Assembly: GCF_022539315.1 (NCBI RefSeq)
Contig: NC_066343.1
Coordinates: 45,891,378 to 45,955,377, forward strand
Source: Serinus canaria
Taxonomy: Eukaryota; Chordata; Aves; Passeriformes; Fringillidae
Direction of reading: 5' to 3'
DNA length: 64,000 nt
Positions within the stretch are counted from its first letter, which is position 1. The number at the start of each line of letters is the position of its first letter. Shown here in pieces: positions 24,105-34,214 of this stretch. The notes under the pieces are model-generated. The model did no database searches. It was not told the origin of the DNA and saw only the letters and a list, made by a program, of their open reading frames with translations. Made by a program: the position numbers and the translations under genes.

Positions 24105-24580
24105 AAACTTGTACCTCAAATCGTGTTCATTTTTGGACCCCTCACTACAAAAAAGACATTGAAGTGCTGGAGTGTGTGCAAAGAAAAGTAACAGAGCTAG
24201 TGGAGGGTTCTAGAGAATAAGTCTTAGAGAGCAGGAGTCTTTCTGCTGGAGAAAAAGAGGCACAAGGGAAACCTTATCGCTTTTTATAGCAACCTGAAAG
24301 AGAGTTGTAGTGAAGTGAAAGTTGGCCCCTTCTCCTGAGTAGCAAGTTATAGGAGAAGAGGAAATAGCCTCAAGTTGTATCAAGGGAGATTTAGACTGGA
24401 TATTAGGAAAAACTTCTTCAGGGAAAGACTGGTCAGGCATTTAAACAAGCTGCAGAGGAATGTGTTGGAGTTACCACCTCTGAAGGTATTTATAAGACAT
24501 GTAGATGTGGTATTAACGGATGTGATTTAATGGCAGTCTTGGCAATGCTATGTTAACCATTCCAGACTCAATGATCTGAA
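24105..24580 (+). mobile_element. CR1 LINE 3' fragment, plus strand
   Basis: Starts within the CR1 ORF2 C-terminal region (GGACCCCTCACTAC near 24136, AAAGACATTGAAGTGCTGGA at 24152-24171) and runs through AGATTTAGACTGGATATTAGG (24389-24409) to the 3' region near GACTCAATGATCTGAAG (24567-24583). The terminal repeats are missing. It abuts a CR1 copy of opposite orientation, giving a tail-to-tail pair. Confidence 0.88.
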
Positions 24581-24585
24581 GAATC

Positions 24586-25010
24586 TCTACACAACCTGTT
24601 CTAGTGCCTAACCACACCCATTGTAAATATCTAATCCAAACCCATGCTCTTTCTACTTAAAGACATTATGTCTTTTCCTAGCATTACATGCTTTTGTAAA
24701 AAGTCCCTCTATAGATTTCTTGCACAGTCCAATTAGGTGCCAGAAGGTTCCTACAAGGTATCCCTGAAGACTTTTCTTCTCCAAGATGAACAATCCAAAA
24801 TGTTTTGCCTTTCTTTATAAATGAGGTCCTCCAGCGTTCTGCTTACCTTGGTGATCCTTCTCTGGACATCTCCCAACATGTCCATGTCTTTCTTGTGTTG
24901 GGGGCCAAAGAACTGCCTGATATACTCCAGGTGAGGTCTCACAAGAGCAGAGTAGAACTGATTTTTGTCTCAACCCACTGGCTTTGTCTGCTATCTTCAC
25001 CATGAACAGA
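24586..25010 (-). mobile_element. CR1 LINE fragment, minus strand
   Basis: Begins (plus strand) at the CR1 text AACCTGTTCTAGTGCCTAAC (24594-24613), lacking the last part of the 3' UTR. It ends near 25010 in the region preceding ORF2's conserved HLEY block. A minus frame at 24751-24942 reads MRPHLEYIRQFFGPQHKKD, followed by LGDVQRRITKVSRTLEDL, a well-preserved CR1 ORF2 C-terminal block. Together with the plus copy at 24105-24580 it forms an inverted pair with almost no spacer; the two cover overlapping CR1 sequence but are of different subfamilies. Confidence 0.9.
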
Positions 25011-25235
25011 TCAAACCCAGACTGAGCCAGAAATCAAGAATCATTGTTTATGGATTGATGTGAGAAAAACAACAGTGGTATCATGCATCCAGCAGTTCAA
25101 TATGTTTGCTAAGGAACCTAAAAGAACCTAGCTCTGCAAACAGTGTCAAGCACCATGTCAACCATTTGTAGTAGCTTCATCAACCTCACTCAAATCCCTA
25201 GCTAAATTGTGGCTAAATTTCCATATATATGAAGC

Positions 25236-25890
25236 TTTGTCAGAGACTGGATGGACTGATGTGTTGAGACATTTTGGGATGCATGTGGGTATGGGAGGGG
25301 CAGATAAGGCCTTGCCCTGACAAAACAATGAACTGCCACACATGCCTCAAGCCAGAGAGCCTGCATCCCAGCCCTGCAGTGTCTGCCAATCATTGGCACA
25401 CTGGAGGGAGGGCTCCACTCTTCCCTAACCCAGCTTCTGAGTCGCCAAATGACCAGAAGTCCCACCTGGGAGGTGGGACCGCAAAAGCCAAGGGGTATTT
25501 AAAGCTGAGCATGAGGCAGGTATATCCTGATCCTACCTTTCTCTTAGAGTTTCTATGTGAGCATGCTGGAAAGTAGGATCTGGTATCTATATGTGTGGTT
25601 TTCTGTTTCTTTCTGTTCTTTCTTTCCCTCTCTTTCTGTCTTTCTTCTAATTCCCTCTTCTTCAAGCATTTTAAGTAAAATTGAATGGTTTAAAAGTTTG
25701 CTAAATTGAATGGGCTAAGCTAATGCTCTGAGAATTGTTTTGTGTTGATTAGAAGAACCGTTTCCAGGATTCTCTGATATTCTTTAGTTTGCCAGTAAAC
25801 CTTTGTGTTATTTTGACCTCTTGAGAACATCTGGTTGGTATTTCTCCTGTGCATTTTACCAAAATAACTAGAACCACTGTAAACCCCTTT
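25236..25890 (+). mobile_element. probable solo LTR of an endogenous retrovirus
   Basis: A 0.65-kb segment with LTR layout on the plus strand. A U3-like part starts near TGATGTGTTGAGACATTTTG (25257-25276) and has a GC-rich promoter-like stretch. A TATA-like GGTATTTAAAG lies at about 25493-25503, a pyrimidine-rich tract at 25600-25665, and a CAGTAAACCTTTGTGTT segment near 25793-25809 that could serve the poly-A region. No second copy and no retroviral gene lies within reach, so it would be a solo LTR. Exact ends and a target duplication could not be fixed. The call rests on layout and resemblance to avian LTRs. Confidence 0.5.
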
Positions 25891-28389
25891 CAGTGAGTTT
25901 TTTGAGGTCTTACAATCTTCTCAAAGAGAAAGTGGGATGTGATTCCTTTTATAAATATGACAGTTACTATCTAAGGTGCAAGAGAAACACAATCCACTGC
26001 TTTTCCAGTGTTCTTGTTGCTGAACCCATGTATATACTGAGCCAGTTGCTTGCAGGTGTATTGTGTAGGAGAGATGGTCTTTTTCAACTGTGGTTTGGGT
26101 TTTCTCAGCTCTTTTTGTCTGCTGCACAGCAAGGATTTTGCTAGCAGTTATCCACATTTTTTAGGAGAATTGCTGTGAGAAATTCAACTCCAGCTTTGAA
26201 ACAGCTTTGATTTCAAATACACAGACACATGTCCTTATGAAGAGCTGGTGATTCCAAAATGATGCAGGAAACTAGCTCTGCTGAGGACTTTGTGAAGATG
26301 ATCAACCATAGGCATGCACCAAGCTACCCACCCATTAGCAATAAAAAATAAACAAGTAGATGGCTGTCAAAACTAATGAGGAAATAAATCACTTTTTTGT
26401 CAGTTTCTATAAAAGCAACACAGTGGGTCTTTCTTCCCCTACTCTCTCTGTTGTTTTCCAGAAAACAAAAAGGAAACATATGGTGATCATTGCAGAAAAC
26501 AAATGTGTGGAGAAGAATTTTGATACAATCTCAGGTGCAATTTAATTATCTATGCAGAAGCTGTGTTCTTTGGTCAAAATGTATGATCTTAATTTCAAGT
26601 AGAACCAAGCCTGCATGTCAATTGATTTAAAGTAGTCTGTTTCCATTCTGGTTTTTATGTCAAGATTTCTCTGTCTCTTTTAAGTACATACATACAGCAT
26701 GGCCTCTCTTTATTGTAACACTTTGGAAATTCTAGGTTGCTTGGAATAACATTCTCTTTAGCCAATGGTTCCTCATGAAAAGGCAGGAATAGAGGTCAGG
26801 AAACCACAGCTCTGTGGTTTTGCCTGAGGGAATTTAGTTACCCAGCAATGTATTTATTACCCAAAATTGACACTGCCATGCACTTGTTTGTGGCAACTGT
26901 ACTATAAACAATGTTAGGTCTTGACTGCATGTTCTATAAATTCTTACATATGTGTATCGGGCAGGTGGGGTTAAGTGTGTTAGTGTGTTTGTACATTTAT
27001 ATTTATGCATATTGCTAGTGCTGTGTGGACAGAAAGGAAAACATTTTCAGCTTATTCTCAATCCATTTGATAGCACTGTCTAATAATATCTCAATATCAG
27101 GCAGACAGGATAATGAATAAAGAGAAAACTTGCTAAGAAGGATTTGAACCCAGCCAGAACTGGGAAAGAGATATTAAGAATATTAGGAGTTTTATGATGT
27201 GAAGGTGTAGTTTAATTGTAGGCTATTAACAAGGTTGTTTTCCAGCTGCTTTCAGATTCTTTCCACATAACCATGGCAGAAGTTAACAGGGCTGGGTCAT
27301 GTAGCTAGAAATTGCTCGGTGCCAGCCACTCCATTAACACTGGGCAGGTTTCCTTTTTTTTCCTTTATGGGACAGTGAACTATTACTAACTTTGTGCATA
27401 GAGAAGAAGACTTATTACCTTTGTTATCTGAGCAATTTCTTGTCTTGTTCCTTCTACCTTATTTTCTTAAAGGACGTATTTTTGTTTTAACTGTGACAAT
27501 CTTTTCTCTGTACTGATGCAAAATATACATTACTTGAAATCTTAGCTTTGATTTAGGTTCAAAACTAAATTTTATCCAAGATATTTGGTATATGTTAATT
27601 TTTATATTGGGCACTAAATAAAAGATAAAATCAATACAGATGATTGATCTTGAGACAAAATTTAGCTGATTTGGGTATTTCAGTGCCCATATAGCAGAAT
27701 TTTTAAAGTTAATAGCTGGACAGATATTTGTATTCAGTTATACTTAATTTCACAAAACTCAAAATATTTCTGAATTTTTGTGCAATAATAACAGACTTAC
27801 ATGTCAACTTCTCATGTATTTTGACCTCTCTCCTGCCTTTATGTGTTAAATAATCCTCTTATTTCAATTATAACCACACTATAAAGGAAACAATTTTACA
27901 GAAACATAACAGATGGATTTCAGACTCCCAAATCCCCGTGACTACCCAGAATCTGAGTACCTAATTCATAATACTGATTTGAGAAATCTTTCCAAACATC
28001 ACCCAGAGTAAGCCATATGTTTTCAATTAGAACAGTAGAGCAGGCTAAGTTTGTTTAGCATTCTCATGGATACAGTTTTGAGAAGAGGCTGCATTTCAAA
28101 GATGTGAAGTCCTCAAGCCTCTACATAGCATGCATGCTATGGACTTTATATAATAACCAGACGTGTTTCAAGTGCAAAAAGTTTATTTTACTAGAACTAG
28201 AGGAAAAGGAAAGGAGTATGACCAGAATGGTCCCAATTTCACGTAAATTCACACAGATTTAGTATTTTTAGTGAAAATTACACAAAAAAAACTGCTGGTA
28301 AAATCTGCTTGACAAAACCAGCTCTAATTGTTTGACATAATTCCATGTCTATGGAACACCCAAGTAGTCAGCTGAGGTCAGGTGTCCCT
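25891..28389. other. non-coding DNA
   Basis: About 2.5 kb without a gene or dispersed repeat. It includes a short palindrome at 26801-26820 and an 18-bp perfect palindrome CATAGCATGCATGCTATG at 28124-28141. Open frames (25893-26157, 26360-26545) are of chance length. Confidence 0.55.
26801..26820. promoter_or_regulatory. inverted pair of RUNX-like motifs
   Basis: AAACCACAG, two bases, CTGTGGTTT: a perfect 9-bp inverted repeat in which each arm contains AACCACA/TGTGGTT, the RUNX recognition core. It sits in a less AT-rich stretch (26700-26960). Binding is an inference; short motifs of this kind also occur by chance. Confidence 0.25.
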
Positions 28390-28577
28390 TTTGTGTCCCC
28401 CCTAACTGGACCATCCCCAGCGTATTCACTGTGAGAAGCAGAAAAGTCCCTAACACTGTGTAGGCATTGCTCAGCAGCAATTGAAGCATCAGTGTGACCA
28501 CATGTTTTGGTCCCAAATCAATGCATGACTCCAGACAAGTAATTATAAGGAAGAAAAGCTCTATTCCAGGAAAACCA
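28390..28577 (-). mobile_element. ERVL-type LTR fragment
   Basis: On the plus strand the series GACCATCCCCAGCG (28409-28422), TGAGAAGCAGAAAAGTCC (28431-28448), GCTCAGCAGCAATTGAAGC (28469-28487) and GCTCTATTCCAGG near 28557 follows, in reverse, the U3 part of a common avian ERVL-type LTR. The same family is represented at 30378-30896 and from 63724. Only the outer U3 part remains and it is diverged. Confidence 0.65.
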
Positions 28578-29097
28578 GTAAAAATGCCTGGAAGGTCTGT
28601 GTGTCAAGGAAATAGAGGTCAGGAAACAAAAAGATAAATTTTAAGCATTTTTATAAACAACTTTTATTTTAATACCAGTTCATTTAGAAATACACAAGGA
28701 AATAATTTTTTTTTCCATATCTGTGTTCTTTATAATTGCAACAGCCATGTCAATTGGTTATAGGTCCTCCAACTCTTCCCAGCTGAATTTGGCCAGGGAA
28801 AGGAACTGATTCTTATTAGATGAGATGAAGCTAAAAGATGCAAAAATATAGCTGGATATTTGGAATACATCTTTGAGAAGTGTATTTTGGTTTAAATTAA
28901 TTACCTTACCCTCCTAAGACATGATGGAAAGATGTTCTGTGTAAGCATCAGTTTCGGGGGAAACTACACTTTTTTATAAATTAGTGAATCTAAATTATGT
29001 TCTATCTAGCTCAAAGGAATTCTTCAAGAAAAATAAAATAAAATAGCTAATTAATGTATGTCTGCTATTTTAATTCTAAATTGAATCAAATAGCTAA
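28578..29097. other. AT-rich spacer
   Basis: Nothing recognisable; AT-rich DNA leading to the purine tract. Confidence 0.5.
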
Positions 29098-29405
29098 ATG
29101 GGAAGGGAAGGAAGGGAAGGAAGGGGAAGGGGAAGGGAAGGGAAGGGAAGGGGAAGGGAAGGGAAGGGAAGGGAAGGGAAGGAGGGAAGCGGAAGGGTAA
29201 GGGAGGGAAGGGAAGGGAGGGAAGGGAAGGGAAGGCAGGGAAGGGTAAGGGACGGGACGGAAGGAACAGGGAAGGAAGCGGAAGGAAGGGAAGGGCAGGA
29301 AGGGACGGGCAGGAAGGTAAGGGAAGGGAAGGAGAAGGGAAGGAAGTGCGAAGGGAAGGGAAGGAAGGGAAGGACGGGAAGGTGAAGGGAAGGGAAGGGA
29401 AGGAT
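29098..29405. repeat. (GGGAA)n-like purine tract, about 300 bp
   Basis: Nearly every base on the plus strand is G or A, in irregular GGGAA, GGAAG and GGGGAA units with rare C or T. Both strands therefore give long stop-free frames (29051-29419, 29086-29499, 29098-29385), which are artefacts. Such polypurine mirror-rich DNA can form triplex (H-DNA) structures. Units are least regular at 29250-29345. Confidence 0.95.
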
Positions 29406-29953
29406 TTAATTCGTGGCATAACTTAGCACTAAATTTCTGTGCAATTAATTCCAAACTGCATTTTAGCCCTCTGGCACAGAAAAAATGTGTATGCTTCAAT
29501 TTGGAACATTAGACCAGAAGGTATTAATTTCATTCGTAAAATATTTTAGTTCCAAAGTAACAATGAATCTAACTATTTTAGAAAAGTATTCCAATATAGA
29601 ATGAGGAAACAGTCTCTTTTCCTCAACTGTTTTTTCTGGCTTGCTTGCTTGCTTCCTTCCTCTATTTTCTCCCTCCCTTCTCCTTTTCTGAGAACAGTAA
29701 TAGTTCTCTTCTCCCATTTTGTGTCTCAAATGTGAAAATACTGTTAAAGTTTTATTTCCATGCTACCTTTTTATTTTTAACTGAAATTAATAATTTATTT
29801 TCTGTGATAAGAGATCATTTAAGGTAACATAAGCGTGCCATTCTCTTTGTGTTAAACTATGGGTTTCTTAAGTAAAACAAATAAAAAATACTTTCCCCTT
29901 CCAAGCCATTACCTGAAAAGTATTGTAATGAAAGAGTTTGAGTCTTCACAAAA
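29406..29953. other. AT-rich spacer
   Basis: About 550 bases without a gene or dispersed repeat. A pyrimidine-rich part with TTGC and TTCC units is at about 29636-29690. Confidence 0.5.
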
Positions 29954-30065
29954 GCATCACAGAAGCACAGAATTAACTAGGTTGGAAAAGATCTTTGAGA
30001 TCATCAAGTCCAACCTAAAAGTAATCTTGCCAATATCCAGGCTATCAACAGATATTTAAGCCTAA
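29954..30065 (-). mobile_element. CR1 LINE 3' tail fragment
   Basis: Very short minus-strand CR1 3' end: ATCACAGAAGCACAGAATT (29956-29974), ACTAGGTTGGAAAAGATC (29976-29993) and GAGATCATCAAGTCCAACC (29998-30016). It resembles the 3' end of the copy at 415-2025 (ACTAGGTTGGAA is shared), so probably a similar subfamily. It stops being recognisable by about 30065. Confidence 0.85.
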
Positions 30066-30377
30066 CAAGCCTAACAAATTACTTGTTTTGCTTCTATAAA
30101 GAAAGTTCATGTAGTCTTTTAGAAGTGAGTTTTCAAAGATAAATTTGTTGATTGCTGGACAGATGAAACCTTTTTGTATATTCTTAGTCATTCTTTAGAT
30201 ATCCTGTTCCTCTCCCTTTAGAACCTTGGCCACCCAAATAAAAAAGAAACTGTTGAAAAATATCTTTGAAGTGTATCTCTATGCACTGCTGTCTACTAAA
30301 TAGTGGTGAACAGGTTATGAACTTTCTTTAAATCCATTCCTGTTACTTCATATTACTGCCTGCTTACTACTCAGTCT
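30066..30377. other. AT-rich spacer
   Basis: About 310 bases with nothing recognisable, between the CR1 tail and an LTR. Confidence 0.5.
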
Positions 30378-30896
30378 TGTGGTTTAAGCCTGCCTGGAAA
30401 TCATGGCAACACACAGCCACTCACTTAAACACCCCTTCTTTGCCCACTTCACCTCAGTGGAATGGGGAGGAGAATCAAGTAAGAACTTGTAGGTTGAGAT
30501 AAAAACACTTTATTTAAAATAAAATACAGTAATAATGATAAGAAGAAAGGAAACACAAGTCACTCATAATGCACTTGCTCACCACCCTCTACCAATGCCA
30601 GAAGCCCCTTCCCAAACACAACTGTGCCCCTTCTGGGTAACTACCTCCAGTTTATATACTGGGCATGACAGTCATCTGTATCCTTTCAGTTAGAGTCACC
30701 TCTCCCAGCTCTGCTCCCTGACACTTTCTTTTACTTGCCTCCTCACTGGCATAGCATGAGACAAGGAAAATTCCTTCACTTAGGATAAACACAGCTTCTC
30801 AAAAAAAACCAAACACCATTCTCATTCCAAATCCAAAACACAGCACTGTAACAGCTCTGTGAAGAAATTAACTCTATGCTAGCTGAAACCAGGACA
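30378..30896 (-). mobile_element. solo ERVL-type LTR
   Basis: A complete-looking 519-bp LTR on the minus strand. Its minus-strand start is TGTCCTGGTTTCAGCTAGC (plus 30878-30896), typical of a widespread avian ERVL LTR, and it ends in TTTAAACCACA-like text, the plus strand opening TGTGGTTTAAGC at 30378. Between them the minus strand has a TATA box AGTATATAAACTGG (plus 30647-30660) and AATAAA (plus 30509-30514), about 140 bases apart, as expected for U3 and R. Internal retroviral sequence is absent on both sides, so it is a solo LTR. Flanking pentamers (AGTCT and CTGAG) do not match, so the target duplication is lost or the ends are slightly off. Confidence 0.88.
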
Positions 30897-32227
30897 CTGA
30901 GCCACAGAAGAAAGCTAATGCCTCTCTTTTAATTTCCATCCTATTGATAAGAAATTGAACCCTTAGGGTTCTAAGCATACTACAAAATTTGAAAAAAGAA
31001 ATATATCATGACCAAGCATTTTGATAGCTCAATTGCCTACAAAGCAAGGGAGAGGAAAGAAATAAATAAAGAAACTGACACAAGGACTCTCTAAGAAAAG
31101 CAAAGCGCAAGACAGGAGTCTCATTTGTGAGTACCTACAGGACACTGATTAGGCAATTAAAAGGTGACCTAGTCTTTTCAACAGTACAAAAAGATGACAT
31201 GTAAGAAAACAGACACTTTGAGCCACTATTATATGAGGTATTTTCCCTGTTGCTTTAACAGATGTTCTGCACCTCTTCAGAAGCCACCAAAAAGACAGAG
31301 GGTTAACGAAAATAATTAAATTCAAGGGTTAAGGACAATGAATATTTTCTAGTAATGTTTATCTGTGGAGGCTGAAAGAAGAGAATGATACCACAATATG
31401 ATAAATTCTCAAACTGGAAGGAAAAAACTCACATGTGAATAAAACTCTGAGTTGTCAAAAGCTTCCCTAGCTTTTCTGGTGGGAAAGTAGCACATGTTAG
31501 ATTTGCTACATTCCCCCAAGATACCAAGAGGACCAAGATACTTCATGGTCCTAAAACATTTTGGAAGTTCAATAAAAAATTCATATGGACCCTCTTCTCT
31601 CTCACTTTCATCCTGACAATGTCACAGAGTAATTATAAGTATGGGGAATAAGTGACTCCTCTGAAGAGCAAAAGAAAAGTTTATCTTCAATATTTTACAT
31701 TACAACTAGGTGCTAGAAAGTTCAGCACTTTAATGTGCTGCTTGGTACTGTGAATCTCATTTGTCCTCACCTTAAACCCTGAAAGTATCAACATTTAGTC
31801 TCATATATACTTCTGGTACAAATCCTGGTACAGAGATAAAGCTCTGCTGTATCTAAGACTCTTGGTCAATTTACAATATCTGTTTTAGAAACACGTCTGA
31901 AGGTTGGTGCATGTTGTACATGGTGCATGTTGTATGTCTTGTGAGCCATGTTTTACCTTTACCTTAAAATAATTTTCTAATGATGCTGAAACTGTGCTCA
32001 GCTAACCTCAAACAAGACTTACACCAAAAATTCAAAGGCATAGGAGAGACACAATAAAAACATATCTGAAAAAAAATCTGAAAAATCAACCACAGTTGAT
32101 CATAATTATGAATACTTATTCCCAGAGAGTGGAGGGTATATGACAAATTTTTTTTTTAAATAGAAATGGAGACGTAGCAAGAGATAAATAAATGAACCTT
32201 ATGTTTATAATCAAATGTGTGCATATG

Positions 32228-32264
32228 CACAAACACACACACATACACACACACACATACACAC
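32228..32264. repeat. (CA)n microsatellite
   Basis: ACACAC units with three interrupting bases over about 37 bp; an ordinary dinucleotide repeat. Confidence 0.9.
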
Positions 32265-34170
32265 CACTCTCAAATAAATAAATAAACTCTATGTGATGTA
32301 TTGCATTCTAATTATGTCGTGTCTTGAAAGAACACATGATTGCTAATACTTGCTAACAACAGGTTGTGCCCTGCCTGTTGGTGGGATCTAAACCAGAAAA
32401 TGCAGGTTCTTAAATGCCAGAAGACATTAAAAGTCTATTTTATTCCCATTCACAGAAATAAAGAATAAGGTTATTTTTTAATCTGAAAAGGTGTGTTTTA
32501 CAATTTTCTATGTTCCTGAAGAGGAAATCAGTTTTTAATATCCTTTCCCTCTCCAAACAGAATACAAAGTTTTAAAAATCAACTTGTTATGTTAGCAATG
32601 TATGCAGAATGTATGCAGGCTACATATAGCAAGAAATATCAAAGTATCTTTTCTGGAGAACTGTATGAAAATATAAATAAATGCAATATAAGAAATTAAA
32701 TAAGATACGTATGCATTTTTCCTCAGAGATTCTTTGCTTGTTCTTTGAAAATTCTGAGGTACTACTATTTCCTTTTGTGAATCCATGCTTGCTATTTTTA
32801 ATCAAATTACAGTTCTATATCTGTCCTGCATAGCTTGGATGACTAGCATTTCCAGCAGTTTTAGCCTTTACTGAATTTATTTTATGGCTTTGTCGATTAA
32901 GGTATCACCCATAGATCCTTCCTCAAACATGGTGTAATATTGGTTTCTTGTCTCATGCCTCCTCTGCTTTCAATTAGCTATCCTATACAAGCAGAAGATT
33001 GAATTAATGTTTTATAAAGATGAAGGTAAAAATCCAGTACTATTGATATAGCCTATTTTCAGAATGTTTTAGTGATCTGATAGACTATGTAGCTGCTGCA
33101 AGAAACCTAAGCTGTCTCTCGTGTCTGGTTGCCTGTCAGACATCAAAAAGCATTGTTCTAGGGCATAATTTGCTTTTGTCTATCTGTGTCTTGAATTTAA
33201 GATAGTCAAACTTTATAATAGGTGACATTTGAAGGTGTGCAATTGTTACAGGTCATGTGGGAACACACAGAAACTATAAAGAAAGCACACCAATGGTGAT
33301 ATTTTTCTGTATTTTGCCAAATGCCTTGGTATTTTTGAAAGATTTATGATATGCAGGTTTTTCAGAGACTTTCATTTGTCTTTGACTCTTAGTTAATATG
33401 TTTTATTTTGGATGATGTCAATGTTTTGGCATTTTTATGTAAAGTATGAAATTATACAGTTTGTACACATTTCTGTACATTTGTTGTTTTCAAATGTGTG
33501 GAGGAGAGGCTACTTTCTGAAACTCTCTTGGAGAATTAAACCTCATAACCTTTTTTTTTTGTCAAAAAAAAAAAAAAAAACAAAAACAAAAACAAAAAAA
33601 CAGAACAAAACCAAAAACCCCACACCAAGAAAGCAACAAACAAGTGAAAAGCTTGCAATTGTTATTCTTCATGAAGTGTTTTCAAAATTATCAGAATGTA
33701 ACTGATGAGATGAAATCTACAGGTTTTGCAAAGAACCTGAAATTTCCCTAGAGTATGATATACTTTGTTTAGTTTTGAAAAAGCCTGGTTTATACTCAAG
33801 GGATGGTTTCTAAACCTTAATATTGGTAACTATACCATCAACCATTGCAAAATGAAGAACCATATAAATTCTGCCTTACTGGAATTGAATTGTCACTCAA
33901 GTTCCTTATAGTAACATTATTTGAAATTATATTTAGCAGTCAAAATACTGAATAATTCCACTTGATTAGAACTTGGAGATTGCATAAAGGTTTGTGTGAA
34001 ACAAGAAGAATGCTATATAATCTGATTATCAGTAAATAAATGTAAAATATGATCTGGACACCAAAATGGGGTGGAAATATTTGTTTTACATCATGACGTT
34101 TTGCTCACAATGTACCACTAAAATAAAAGAGAAAGAAAATAAACAAAAAACCAATGAAGTAGTTCTATGA

Positions 34171-34214
34171 AGTCAGTGTCTGCTTTAAATGAGAATTTAA
34201 AGCAGACACTGACT
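34171..34214. repeat. perfect 20-bp inverted repeat with a 4-base loop
   Basis: Left arm 34171-34190 (AGTCAGTGTCTGCTTTAAAT), loop GAGA at 34191-34194, right arm 34195-34214. All 20 pairs match. It lies in unique AT-rich DNA, with no LTR or transposon around it. If transcribed it would make a strong short hairpin, but nothing suggests a microRNA precursor: the loop has only four bases and there are no mismatches. Confidence 0.97.

Noticed and set aside
28124..28141. 18-bp perfect palindrome CATAGCATGCATGCTATG
   Set aside because: Short and compatible with chance in 64 kb; no supporting context.
29051..29499. Frames of 122 and 137 codons on the minus strand and 95 on the plus strand
   Set aside because: They run through a polypurine simple repeat that lacks stop codons by composition (Ser/Pro/Phe or Arg/Gly/Glu repeats).
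31905..31936. Tandem 16-mers (TGGTGCATGTTGTA..)
   Set aside because: Only two units; a trivial local duplication with no further signal.
34171..34214. microRNA precursor
   Set aside because: The stem is perfect and only 20 bp with a 4-base loop, unlike animal precursors of about 60-80 bases with bulges.
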